Assembly (NCBI GenBank): GCA_017408725.1
Contig: JAFQUA010000052.1
Span: forward strand, 1 to 16,976
Direction of reading: 5' to 3'
Origin: Oscillospiraceae bacterium
GTDB taxonomy: Bacteria > Bacillota_A > Clostridia > Oscillospirales > Oscillospiraceae
DNA length: 16,976 bases
Position numbers and translations under genes: made by a program. Below the pieces are notes generated by a model. The model was not told the origin of the DNA, searched no databases, and was given only the letters and a program-made list of their open reading frames with translations. The stretch's first letter is position 1. The number at the start of each line of letters is the position of its first letter. Below, piece by piece: positions 1-7,488 of the stretch.

Positions 1-10
1 AAAGAAACTG

Positions 11-1222
11 ATGATCAACTGCGCAACCTGCGATGCAAGAAATGCACTGGAAGAGAACTACGCTCACTACGAGCAAATTACCATTAACTGTGCAATGGTA
101 CTGACAAGCCCCAATGCGAAAGCAGTAATGAATAAGCTGCCCTTTACCCTGAACTGCGCCAATGTTCTGGAAATTGAGGGAGACGTTGATCTGCGTACTA
201 TCAACGGTAGCAGCGAGATCAAGAGCGGCGATGTCGTACCTACCTCAAAATACTATATGGTAGTTAATGGTGCCCTTACCATCGGTCCTGATACTCAACA
301 GCAGCTGGCCCAGTGTGTGGGTATGACCATTAACGGCAGCCTTACCTGCCCGGAAAGCATTTATGCACTCCTCAATGGTGTAAATGTAAATGGCTCTACC
401 ACCTGTTATCCCGATGGCGCGATTGTGCTGAAGCGTAGTGCAGTTATTGACAAACTGTTTGCGCTCCGGGCAAAGAACAGCCTGTACTGGTCCGGCCGCC
501 GGATGATCATGGTTGACCCTGAACTGGACGCAGATACGCTGAAGGCTAAGGGCGTGACCTTCAGCACCAAGGAAGCAATTATTTCCCAGTCCAAGGTGGA
601 GTCTCTCATCGATATGATCGACGAAAGAGCAGACATCATTATTGTTCCTGATGGTGTCGCTGTAGTACTGGACGATATTACCTTGGACGAAGATACCCTG
701 CGCCGCTACGGCAAGCAGCTGTATGTGATTGGCGATGTTAAGGTGCCCGAGGATGCAGATGCGTTGGATGAATTGAAGTATCTGAATGTTCGTGGTGATG
801 TTAAGGTTCCCGAGGAGCATAAGGAAAGACTGCTTGCGGTGCTGACCGAAATCGCCGGTGAAGTGAAGATCGCTAAGCCTAAGGGAGCAACCCTGGAGGA
901 TAGACCTATCGCAAAGATCACCAAATGGATGCTGGAAAAGCAGCCTCTGGGCCTGTTTGTCAGTGATTGCGCTGTTGTTAAAATTGCAGACGATATTCCC
1001 AAGGAACTGATTGTTGAACGGCTACACATCGAGGATTGCGGTGTCGTAAAGTGCTGCGAGGATCTGGAGGACGCGGTCACTATGATCTGTACTGATGTGG
1101 GTCATATCGGCGCAGAGGGTAACGATGAACTGGGTGTTGGCGACATGATCAAGGATGCTCTGGGTGGAGTTAAGGGTGCGCTGGAGACTAAGGTCATCAA
1201 TGCTGCCGATTATGTGTTGTAA
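11..1222 (+). CDS. Hypothetical beta-rich repeat protein with N-terminal CxxC
   Basis: I do not recognise a named family. The frame is open to the left edge (codons for K-K-L precede the ATG at 11) and no Shine-Dalgarno is visible in the ten bases before that ATG, so the true start may lie outside the window. The protein opens with a CxxC (INCATCDAR). Residues 25-135 hold repeated short strand-like units ending in N-C/N-G (TINCAMVL, TLNCANVL, MVVNGALTI, MTINGSLTC, VNVNGSTTC), which suggests a beta-ladder or solenoid. A second repeat, GDVKVPE, occurs twice 21 residues apart around residues 241-268. There is no signal peptide or membrane segment, so a cytoplasmic location is likely. The next ORF begins 15 bases later. 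Coding status is secure from length and codon use; function is unknown. Confidence 0.85.
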   Translation: MINCATCDARNALEENYAHYEQITINCAMVLTSPNAKAVMNKLPFTLNCANVLEIEGDVDLRTINGSSEIKSGDVVPTSKYYMVVNGALTIGPDTQQQLAQCVGMTINGSLTCPESIYALLNGVNVNGSTTCYPDGAIVLKRSAVIDKLFALRAKNSLYWSGRRMIMVDPELDADTLKAKGVTFSTKEAIISQSKVESLIDMIDERADIIIVPDGVAVVLDDITLDEDTLRRYGKQLYVIGDVKVPEDADALDELKYLNVRGDVKVPEEHKERLLAVLTEIAGEVKIAKPKGATLEDRPIAKITKWMLEKQPLGLFVSDCAVVKIADDIPKELIVERLHIEDCGVVKCCEDLEDAVTMICTDVGHIGAEGNDELGVGDMIKDALGGVKGALETKVINAADYVL

Positions 1223-1237
1223 TAGAAAGAACTGCCT

Positions 1238-1399
1238 ATGAACGAAAAGTACCCTTTGACCGGCATTGGTATCTTGGACTCGGATACACGAAGGTGGTAT
1301 GAAGCCGAACAATGCTGGAACTGCGAGCCGGAAGAACTTCGGAATATGCAGATCAAGAAAAGCAAGCCAATGAAAACGTGGCGAAAAAAGCTGCGATGA
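1238..1399 (+). CDS. Small hypothetical protein (53 aa) with CWNC motif
   Basis: A 53-codon ORF starts with ATG 15 bases after the preceding stop and ends 8 bases before a strong terminator, so it would be the last gene of the same transcript. It begins MNEKYPLTGIGILDSD, has a central CWNC (CxxC) and a lysine/arginine-rich tail (KKSKPMKTWRKKLR). Its ribosome-binding site is weak (AGAAAG). It shares the CxxC theme with the upstream protein. It could also be non-coding 3' sequence; position between a stop and a terminator is the main support. Confidence 0.42.
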   Translation: MNEKYPLTGIGILDSDTRRWYEAEQCWNCEPEELRNMQIKKSKPMKTWRKKLR

Positions 1400-1407
1400 T
1401 CTCAGAA

Positions 1408-1437
1408 AAAAGCGGAGGGTTTCGACTCTCCGCTTTT
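1408..1437 (+). terminator. Intrinsic terminator after the first transcription unit
   Basis: A stem of ten Watson-Crick pairs (AAAAGCGGAG with CTCCGCTTTT) is extended by two more pairs (one G-U) around a 6-base loop, with U residues at the 3' end of the stem. It closes the unit of the two hypothetical genes. Confidence 0.8.
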
Positions 1438-1479
1438 GGCATAGTTCAACCCAATTAACTTATATGAGAAAGAATGATG

Positions 1480-1508
1480 TTGACAACGAATAATTCAGGG
1501 TGTATAAT
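1480..1508 (+). promoter_or_regulatory. Sigma-A promoter of the acetyltransferase operon
   Basis: Consensus TTGACA at 1480-1485 and TATAAT at 1503-1508 are separated by exactly 17 bases. Transcription should start near 1515, giving a leader of about 210 bases before the first acetyltransferase. Confidence 0.9.
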
Positions 1509-1538
1509 CGCATAAAATCATAGGAAGGAGAACTGACA

Positions 1539-1631
1539 ATGTTCCGTTATTGCTTCAATGCAGTCGATAACAAGTCCGGTAATGGTATGCCTAATCATAC
1601 TATCGGGCTTACATTGTCATACTCTTTTTAA
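1539..1631 (+). CDS. Leader peptide (30 aa) of the GNAT operon attenuator
   Basis: ATG at 1539 follows AGGAAGGAG at 1522-1530 with good spacing and lies about 25 bases after the predicted transcription start. The peptide begins MFRYCFNAVD and ends TIGLTLSYSF before TAA at 1629. It is followed by an intrinsic terminator that precedes the first acetyltransferase, the usual layout of a regulatory leader peptide. Codons 13-27 form both the anti-antiterminator hairpin and one strand of the antiterminator, so ribosome position would decide RNA folding. There is no obvious run of a single amino acid codon, which argues against amino-acid starvation as the signal and favours drug-induced stalling. 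That last step is inference. Confidence 0.78.
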   Translation: MFRYCFNAVDNKSGNGMPNHTIGLTLSYSF

Positions 1632-1677
1632 GATAATCTCGAAGCTAGGATTATAAAAAAGATGCAGTGCAAGCCGA
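1576..1677 (+). promoter_or_regulatory. Transcription attenuator: anti-antiterminator and antiterminator
   Basis: Strand 1 (CCGGTA 1576-1581 and GTATG 1585-1589) pairs with strand 2 (CATAC 1596-1600 and TATCGG 1601-1606), forming a hairpin with a 6-base loop and a 3-base bulge. Strand 2 can instead pair, as 1603-1617, with the 5' arm of the terminator, 1664-1677: four pairs, one bulged G, three pairs, one mismatch, then six pairs including G-U. The two folds exclude each other. A ribosome stalled on about codons 8-14 of the leader would cover strand 1 and favour antitermination. A further hairpin (ATAATC 1633-1638 with GATTAT 1649-1654) lies between. Confidence 0.7.
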
Positions 1678-1707
1678 AACGCAAGTTTCAGTTTGCACTG
1701 CTTTTTT
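1664..1707 (+). terminator. Attenuator terminator before the first acetyltransferase
   Basis: GCAGTGCAA at 1664-1672 pairs perfectly with TTGCACTGC at 1693-1701. An inner stem GAAAC/GTTTC is capped by a GCAA tetraloop, and six T follow. It lies between the leader peptide and the acetyltransferase ribosome-binding site, so it would stop transcription unless the antiterminator forms. Confidence 0.88.
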
Positions 1708-1727
1708 ATTATTTAGGAGGTAAGAAA

Positions 1728-2294
1728 ATGAACAAACGAATCGACATCACGGGTGTGGTGCTGACTACTGATCGTCTTACCTTGCGACCCTGGAGAGAAT
1801 CGGATTTGAACGATTTCTACGAGTATGCAAGTGTGGACGGCGTCGGTCAGATGGCAGGCTGGAATCCTCACCGCAATGTAGAGGAATCCAAAATAATTCT
1901 CTCGCACTTCATCGAAGGCAAGCATGTTTTTGCTTTGGAATACCAGGGGAAAGTTATTGGTTCTCTGGGCGTTGAAGAGTACAATGAAGAGAACTACCCT
2001 GAACTGGACGCGTTGAAGGGTCGAGAAATAGGTTATGTCCTGTCCAAGGCATACTGGGGTCAGGGATTAATGCCGGAAGCTGTTAAGGCGGTGATCAATT
2101 GGCTTTTCAATGAGCAGAAGCTTGACTTCATTATTGTCGGTCATTTTGATCGCAACGCACAGTCCAGGCGTGTGATTGAAAAGTGTGGCTTCCAGTATAT
2201 CAAGACTACCAAATTTGAAACGAGATATGATACCGTGGAGAACTCCATCGAGTACATCCTGTATCATCCTGAAAGGAGAGGATCCCGATGTTGA
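1728..2294 (+). CDS. GNAT family N-acetyltransferase (RimJ/RimL type)
   Basis: This 188-aa protein should transfer an acetyl group from acetyl-CoA to an amine of a small molecule or protein. It has the RimJ/RimL-like opening (TTDRLTLRPWRESDL, residues 13-27), the acetyl-CoA loop in IGYVLSKAYWGQGLMPEAV (101-119), and the late motif NAQSRRVIEKCGF (143-155). ATG at 1728 is chosen because AGGAGG lies at 1715-1720; the longer frame starting at 1662 begins inside the terminator hairpin and cannot be the natural start. Its 3' end overlaps the next start by 7 bases. The attenuator upstream suggests inducible expression, possibly for modifying a translation inhibitor; the substrate cannot be read from sequence. 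Confidence 0.92.
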   Translation: MNKRIDITGVVLTTDRLTLRPWRESDLNDFYEYASVDGVGQMAGWNPHRNVEESKIILSHFIEGKHVFALEYQGKVIGSLGVEEYNEENYPELDALKGREIGYVLSKAYWGQGLMPEAVKAVINWLFNEQKLDFIIVGHFDRNAQSRRVIEKCGFQYIKTTKFETRYDTVENSIEYILYHPERRGSRC

Positions 2295-3649
2295 CACACA
2301 AAGGAACCCAAACTATTGAAACATCCAGACTCATTCTGCGCAGAGCAGTCCGGGAGGATGCAGAGCCGATGTTCCGTAACTGGGCATCTGATCCGGAAGT
2401 CACGAAATATCTGACTTGGCCTACCCATAGCAACACTACCGTATCTGAAATGGTGATTGGGAGCTGGCTTCAGGAGTACGAAAGGGACAATTACTACCAG
2501 TGGATGATCGTGCTGAAAGAAATTGGAGAGCCGATTGGCTCCATCAGCGTGGTCCGGCAGAATGACCATGTGCAAGAAGCGGAGATTGGCTACTGCATTG
2601 GATCTCGCTGGTGGCATCAGGGTATTATGACAGAGGCATTGGCTGCTGTGATCGAGTATCTCTTCACAGAAGTCGGAATGAACCGTGTGGCAGCCAGGCA
2701 TGATCCCAACAACCCTCATTCGGGTGGTGTCATGAGGAAGTGCGGCATGAAGTATGAAGGCACGCATCGGGCCTGTGACCGTAATAACCAAGGCATCTGT
2801 GATGCCGCACAATATGCGATTCTGCGCAGTGAGTGGAAAAAGCCCAGACACTTTACAGAAGGTATCGCCTATACCGATGATGCGGAACTGGTTCAGGAGG
2901 TCTATCGGCGCTATGATGAAGATAGCCGCTTGAACAAGTCCAAGGCGGCCAGAGTGGAGTTCTTAACGACAGTTCGATATATTGAGAAGCATCTGACTCC
3001 CGGTGCGAAGATCTTGGATGTGGGTGCAGGCGCTGGAGAGTATAGCCTGTATTTTTCTCGAAAAGGCTATCAGGTTTCTGCTTTGGAACTTGCGGATGCA
3101 AACATTGCTGCCTTCCGGGCAAAGATGACCGACGATGATCCCATCGAATTGGTTCAGGGCAATGCGCTGGATCTGAGCCGGTATGAAAGTGATTCGTTTG
3201 ATATTGTCCTGCTCTTTGGACCTCTATATCATCTGCATGAGGAAGCGGACAAGCTGCAGTGCATCGAGGAAGCAAAGCGTGTATGTAAACCGGACGGAAA
3301 GATATTCTTTGCATTCATCTCTAACGATATGGTGATCCTAACAATGCAACGGTGTCAGGAAGACTACCTGATGAACGGCGACTACAACAAGGAGACCTTC
3401 CGCCTGGATGATTTTCCGTTTGTATTCCATACTCCGAATCGTTGTAGAGAACTTCTTGATAAAGCTGGTGTTCAGATCTGCCACGAGGTCGCGTCTGACG
3501 GTGCAAGCGAATTGCTGCAGGATCTCGTCAATGGTCTGGACGATGCCGCCTATCAGCAATATCTGCGTTTTCATTTCTACATTTGCGAAAAACCTGAATT
3601 CCTGGGCATGAGTAACCATTTGCTTTTTGTGGGACGTCCAAAAAGCTAA
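2288..3649 (+). CDS. GNAT acetyltransferase fused to SAM-dependent methyltransferase
   Basis: This 453-aa protein has two enzymatic domains. Residues 1-185 are a second RimJ/RimL-type GNAT domain: ETSRLILRRAVREDAEPMF near the start, acetyl-CoA loop WWHQGIMTEAL at 108-118, and SGGVMRKCGMKYEG at 145-158. Residues 195-453 are a class I methyltransferase with SAM motif KILDVGAGAGEYSLYFSRKG (241-260), an acidic residue at the end of the next strand (ALEL) and the DIVLLFGPLYHL segment (305-316). AAAGGAGAGG before ATG 2288 lies in the upstream gene, whose last seven bases it overlaps, implying translational coupling. The frame runs through both domains with no stop, so the fusion is real in this sequence. 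Substrates are unknown; dual acetylation and methylation of one target is inference. Confidence 0.9.
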   Translation: MLTHKGTQTIETSRLILRRAVREDAEPMFRNWASDPEVTKYLTWPTHSNTTVSEMVIGSWLQEYERDNYYQWMIVLKEIGEPIGSISVVRQNDHVQEAEIGYCIGSRWWHQGIMTEALAAVIEYLFTEVGMNRVAARHDPNNPHSGGVMRKCGMKYEGTHRACDRNNQGICDAAQYAILRSEWKKPRHFTEGIAYTDDAELVQEVYRRYDEDSRLNKSKAARVEFLTTVRYIEKHLTPGAKILDVGAGAGEYSLYFSRKGYQVSALELADANIAAFRAKMTDDDPIELVQGNALDLSRYESDSFDIVLLFGPLYHLHEEADKLQCIEEAKRVCKPDGKIFFAFISNDMVILTMQRCQEDYLMNGDYNKETFRLDDFPFVFHTPNRCRELLDKAGVQICHEVASDGASELLQDLVNGLDDAAYQQYLRFHFYICEKPEFLGMSNHLLFVGRPKS

Positions 3650-3667
3650 TTACTTGAACAAAATAAA

Positions 3668-3712
3668 ACGTGAAACCAGTTGAGTATAAACCCAACTGGT
3701 TTCATGTTTTTT
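3668..3712. terminator. Bidirectional terminator between convergent operons
   Basis: A 15-pair stem (one G-U) at 3668-3682 and 3693-3707 has a 10-base loop. T6 follows on the plus strand and a T-rich tract on the minus strand. It sits 18 bases after the fusion gene stop and just past the ABC exporter stop, so it can close both convergent operons. Confidence 0.85.
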
Positions 3713-3715
3713 AAA

Positions 3716-5521
3716 TTATGCAAGAATCTTCGCGGTGGTTTCGTCTTCGTACTGGCGGGTGTACAGTTCGTAATAATAGCCGTGAAGCTTCAGCAGCTCA
3801 GAGTGGGTACCTTGCTCCACAATCCGGCCATTTTTGACTACCAAGATCATGTCGGCGTTCCGTACGGTAGAAAGTCGGTGGGCGATCATCAGGCAGGTTC
3901 GGCCTGCGGTAACACCTTCCAGTGCAGATTGGATTTTTGCTTCTGTGAGCGTGTCCACGGAAGCCGTGGCCTCGTCCAGTATCAATATCTTTGGGTCTGC
4001 CAAAATGGCCCGTGCAAAAGAAATCAGCTGCTTTTCACCGGTGGAGAGCAGGTCGCCGCCCTCACCCACATCTGTATCCAAGCCCTTTTCCAGATGGGCG
4101 ATGACATCCTCCGCGGAAACGGCGCGGATCGCCTGCCAAATTTGATCCTCTGTTGCATTGGGATTGCCCATCAGCAGGTTTTCCCGTACCGTGCCTGAGA
4201 ACAGATGAGGCGTTTGCAGCACATAGCCGATAGAAGAATGGAGCCAAAGCTGGCTGCGCTCCCGCGCATCAGCGCCGTCAATCAGCACCTGACCCTGGGT
4301 AGGCTCGTAGAACCGGCATACCAAGTTGACCAAGGTGGATTTTCCCGCACCGGTTTCGCCAACGATGGCCAAGTGTGAGCCAAAGGGGACTTTCAAAGAG
4401 AAATGCTCCAAAACAGTTTCGTCACCATCGGGATACCGGAAGGTTACATCTTTGAATTCAATGTCGCCTTTCAACTCTTCCCAGTTTTCCTTTTTGGGAT
4501 TGAGCATATCGCCGTACTTTTCCACCACCTCCGGTGTGTCTACCACATCGGATTTTACCGCCAGCAAATCTGTGAAACGCTCAATGTTGACTTGGGTGGT
4601 AATCAGATCGGAAATAATGTCCACCAGCCACCGCAGGGGTTCCATCATGCCCTGCGCATAGGACATAAAGACGGAGAACGTACCCAGCTCTTCCGTGGCA
4701 ATGTAGCCGCCTTTCCACAACACGATGGCCAGGGCAACACTGGATGCCAGGTTCATAGTGCCGGCAAACAAGCCCCGAAGACGGGAAGCCTGGACGCTCT
4801 TTTTTCGCATATTCTGGGTTTCCTCTGTGAAACGGGATTCAATCTTCTCCTCAATACCCAGAGACTTGATGGTTTTGGCACCGGTAATGCCTTCGTTGAA
4901 ATTGCTGGTGATTTGGGAGTTGATTTCCCGCACCTCCCGGTTGACGCCGATCAGCCGCTTCTGGAAAATGGCATAAAGCACCGTCAATAGCGGCAAAATG
5001 GACAGAACCATGGCTGCTAGCTTCGGATGCAAAACAATCATAACAACAATGGCACCGATCAGGTAGCTCATACGCCACACGCAGTCTACCAGTGTCCAGG
5101 ACACCAAACTGCCGATGCGGGAGGTGTCACTCATAAGCCGGGCATGGATGTAACCAACACTGTTTTGGTTGAAATACGAGAAGGACAGGGTCTGCAGATG
5201 GTTGAAGCCCAGCTGCCGCAATTCCCGGTTGGTTCGCATTTCGATGATGATAGCCAAAGCGCAGGAAATGTAATTGGATACAGCCGCAACCAAAATGGTC
5301 AACAGGTACAGCACTACAAATATCGCAATGGTGTCGAATACACCCATGCCTACATAATGATCCAGGGCGTACCGCTGAAACAGGGGCAGGATGATGTCCG
5401 TTAAGCTTCCTGTCAGGCCGAAGAAAACCATGGCGGCAATCGGCTTTTTCAGCTTGGAAAGGTAGGGGGTGATCCTGCCAATCCCAAAGAATTTCAGATG
5501 TTTGTTCTTTTGCTTCGGCAT
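3716..5521 (-). CDS. Heterodimeric ABC exporter subunit, canonical Walker B (BmrD-like)
   Basis: This 601-aa half-transporter has about six membrane helices in residues 25-320 and one nucleotide-binding domain. Visible motifs are Walker A GETGAGKST (388-396), a degenerate signature LSTGEK (492-497 instead of LSGGQ), Walker B ILILDE with the catalytic glutamate at 517, and the H-loop histidine at 548. ATG at 5521 overlaps the stop of the upstream gene (TAATG) and has GGAGGTGA before it, so translation is coupled. With its partner it should form an ATP-driven multidrug exporter with one active and one inactive ATP site. The motif distribution matches the BmrD-type subunit. Substrate is unknown. 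Confidence 0.95.
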   Translation of the reverse strand: MPKQKNKHLKFFGIGRITPYLSKLKKPIAAMVFFGLTGSLTDIILPLFQRYALDHYVGMGVFDTIAIFVVLYLLTILVAAVSNYISCALAIIIEMRTNRELRQLGFNHLQTLSFSYFNQNSVGYIHARLMSDTSRIGSLVSWTLVDCVWRMSYLIGAIVVMIVLHPKLAAMVLSILPLLTVLYAIFQKRLIGVNREVREINSQITSNFNEGITGAKTIKSLGIEEKIESRFTEETQNMRKKSVQASRLRGLFAGTMNLASSVALAIVLWKGGYIATEELGTFSVFMSYAQGMMEPLRWLVDIISDLITTQVNIERFTDLLAVKSDVVDTPEVVEKYGDMLNPKKENWEELKGDIEFKDVTFRYPDGDETVLEHFSLKVPFGSHLAIVGETGAGKSTLVNLVCRFYEPTQGQVLIDGADARERSQLWLHSSIGYVLQTPHLFSGTVRENLLMGNPNATEDQIWQAIRAVSAEDVIAHLEKGLDTDVGEGGDLLSTGEKQLISFARAILADPKILILDEATASVDTLTEAKIQSALEGVTAGRTCLMIAHRLSTVRNADMILVVKNGRIVEQGTHSELLKLHGYYYELYTRQYEDETTAKILA

Positions 5522-7326
5522 TACTTGGTCACCTCCTGAATACCGCTTTGGGCTTCGTAGATTTTCTGATAGATACCTCCGGCGGTTTTCAGTTCGTCGT
5601 GGGTACCTTCTTCTGCAATGCGTCCGCCATCCAGCACAATGATCTTGTCAGCTGCGGAAAGGGTAGTAATTCTGTGGGAAATCAGGATCACACTGGCTTT
5701 ACCAAAGCGCTGCTGAATGGCTTGGCGGATTTTGGCATCCGTTTGGGTATCCACGGCGGACAGGGAATCGTCAAAGATCAAAATGGGGGTATCATTAACC
5801 AGCATACGGGCAATGGCGGCGCGCTGCTTTTGTCCGCCGGAGAGGGTAACGCCTCGCTCGCCAACCATGGTATCGTAACCGGCGGTGAAGGAGGTAATGG
5901 ATTCGTCCAGGGCGGCAGCCTGAGCCGCAGCACGGATCGCCTCCATATCCAGTTCGGGTGATGCGATACCGATGTTTTCTGCAATGGTGCGAGAGAACAG
6001 ATAAGGCTCCTGCAGCACCATACCAATATTGCGGCGCAGATGAGCGGTGCGAATCTGGCGAATGTCTGTACCGCCGATGGTAATTCTTCCGCAACCCTCC
6101 TCCAGGGGATACAGCTTATCCAGAAGCAGCATCAATGTGGATTTTCCGCTGCCGGTGCCACCCAAAATGCCCAAGGTGGTGCCCGCTTTCATTGTAAAAT
6201 GAATATCGTGGAGAATCTTGGGGCTGTTTTCATAGGCAAAGCTGACATGCTCAAAACAGATATCCCCGTCCATTGGGGCATCCACGGCATCCGGCGCATC
6301 CTGCTCCACAGGAGAATTCATAATGTATGCCACCCGGTCGATGGATACGCCAGCCTTACTCAGCTCGGAGATCATCCGGCCCAGCTGGCGAATAGGCCAC
6401 ACCATCATGGAGTTGTAGGAAATAAAGGCAATGTATTCACCACTGCGCAGATTTCCACGGACACAGAAGTACGCACCGAAAATCACAACAAGCATGATCT
6501 GAACGCCGGAAAGGATATCCGAAATACTCCAGAACCGGGACAAGGTTTTGCCCATTTTCTCCCACAGAGAAGTATAGTGGTCGTTTTGCGTTCCAAACTT
6601 CTTGATCTCCGCCCGTTCCTGACCAAAGGCACGAACCACCCGAACACCGGTCAGATTTTCCTGCGCCATAGCAGAAAGCTTTCCCTCGCTTTCGTCGCAG
6701 GCTTCAAATCCGTCATGGACCTGATTGTGAAAGTGGAAGGAATACACGATGATGATCGGGGTGGGAATCAATGCAATCAGCGTCAGCAAAGGGTGCATGG
6801 AGAGCATAAAGGTGATGGATAGAACCAGCAGCAGAGCTATGCGGAAAATGGCGGTCAGCTGTTCGGACAAGAAGTTTTTGGTGGTGTCAATATCCGATGT
6901 GCAGCGCTGAATGATGTCGCCGGTGCGGTTCTTCATATGCCAGGAAAAGGGTAGATGCTGGATGTGGGAAAACAGCTGATCCCGCATGGTCTTTACCAGA
7001 GTTTCCGATGCTTTGGTATTGTACACACGGAAGGCATACTGAGATACCACCTGTACCAACGCAACTGCCAGTACAGCCAGAGCCATGATCCACAAATGCT
7101 GACCCAGGTAGGCAAAGCCGCCGACGCGGTCTACCAATTCCATTACAAAGGCCGGGAAGTCTCCTTCCTCACCACCCAGGGCACAGTCCACAGCGGCACG
7201 GATGATTTGGGGCTGCAGCATATCCGCCAGAGCGGTGATGCCGGCAGCTGAAATTGTAATTAGAAAATAACGCTTGGCACCTTTCAAAAAGCGCCACAGC
7301 AGGGAAATCGTTTGTTTTTTCTTCAT
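5521..7326 (-). CDS. Heterodimeric ABC exporter subunit, degenerate Walker B (BmrC-like)
   Basis: First gene of the minus-strand exporter operon, 601 aa. ATG at 7326 is preferred over the in-frame ATG at 7356 because it has ACGGAGAACGAAA before it, while 7356 directly follows the attenuator T-run and lacks a Shine-Dalgarno. The membrane domain spans about residues 20-310. The nucleotide-binding domain has Walker A GGTGSGKST (389-397), a canonical signature LSGGQ (495-499), Walker B ILIFDD with aspartate 520 in place of the catalytic glutamate, and H-loop histidine 551. This is the complement of the downstream subunit: its good signature serves the partner's active Walker site. BmrC, LmrC and PatA-type proteins show the same pattern. 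Expression appears controlled by leader peptide and attenuator. Confidence 0.95.
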   Translation of the reverse strand: MKKKQTISLLWRFLKGAKRYFLITISAAGITALADMLQPQIIRAAVDCALGGEEGDFPAFVMELVDRVGGFAYLGQHLWIMALAVLAVALVQVVSQYAFRVYNTKASETLVKTMRDQLFSHIQHLPFSWHMKNRTGDIIQRCTSDIDTTKNFLSEQLTAIFRIALLLVLSITFMLSMHPLLTLIALIPTPIIIVYSFHFHNQVHDGFEACDESEGKLSAMAQENLTGVRVVRAFGQERAEIKKFGTQNDHYTSLWEKMGKTLSRFWSISDILSGVQIMLVVIFGAYFCVRGNLRSGEYIAFISYNSMMVWPIRQLGRMISELSKAGVSIDRVAYIMNSPVEQDAPDAVDAPMDGDICFEHVSFAYENSPKILHDIHFTMKAGTTLGILGGTGSGKSTLMLLLDKLYPLEEGCGRITIGGTDIRQIRTAHLRRNIGMVLQEPYLFSRTIAENIGIASPELDMEAIRAAAQAAALDESITSFTAGYDTMVGERGVTLSGGQKQRAAIARMLVNDTPILIFDDSLSAVDTQTDAKIRQAIQQRFGKASVILISHRITTLSAADKIIVLDGGRIAEEGTHDELKTAGGIYQKIYEAQSGIQEVTK

Positions 7327-7357
7327 TTTCGTTCTCCGTTTCTCAATTTTAGGCATG

Positions 7358-7387
7358 AAAAAAGGGCGCAGGCGGAAGCCTGCACCC
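7358..7387 (-). terminator. Attenuator terminator before the ABC exporter operon
   Basis: On the minus strand, GGGTGCAGGC pairs with GCCTGCGCCC (ten pairs, one U-G) around a TTCC loop, followed by T6. It lies between the leader peptide and the first exporter gene, so it acts as a conditional stop. Confidence 0.9.
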
Positions 7388-7488
7388 TCAAAAAACGCAG
7401 CAAAGCAAAAGCCTATACTGACAGTAAAGGAGCAATACTTCCGGTATGGATCATAGTAACATTCATCAACATATCTAATTGCTCCTTT
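7373..7488 (-). promoter_or_regulatory. Transcription attenuator of the ABC exporter operon
   Basis: Strand 1, AAAGGAGCAAT (7478-7488), contains the leader peptide's own Shine-Dalgarno. It pairs perfectly over 11 bases with strand 2, ATTGCTCCTTT (7426-7436), inside the leader ORF. Strand 2, extended as 7426-7443, can instead pair with 7373-7389, the 5' arm and loop of the terminator: seven pairs, a bulged A, four pairs, one U-U mismatch, five pairs (several G-U). The folds exclude each other. A ribosome held early in the leader would block strand 1, free strand 2 and allow read-through into the exporter genes. Confidence 0.72.
7413..7472 (-). CDS. Leader peptide (19 aa) of the ABC exporter operon, BmrB-like
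   Basis: A 20-codon ORF reads MLMNVTMIHTGSIAPLLSV then TAG. AAAGGAG precedes the ATG with suitable spacing, and it starts about 28 bases after the predicted transcription start. It is followed by the attenuator terminator and then the exporter genes. In Bacillus subtilis the leader bmrB precedes bmrCD and regulates them by ribosome-mediated attenuation; the layout here is the same, though I claim no sequence homology. Codons 11-16 form strand 2 of the switch. Confidence 0.8.
   Translation of the reverse strand: MLMNVTMIHTGSIAPLLSV

Noticed and set aside
1662..1727. N-terminal extension of the first acetyltransferase (frame from ATG 1662)
   Set aside because: It lies inside the terminator hairpin and T-run; ATG 1728 has AGGAGG and matches the family start.
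7327..7356. Upstream in-frame start of the first exporter gene at 7356
   Set aside because: It directly follows the attenuator T-run and has no Shine-Dalgarno, whereas ATG 7326 does.
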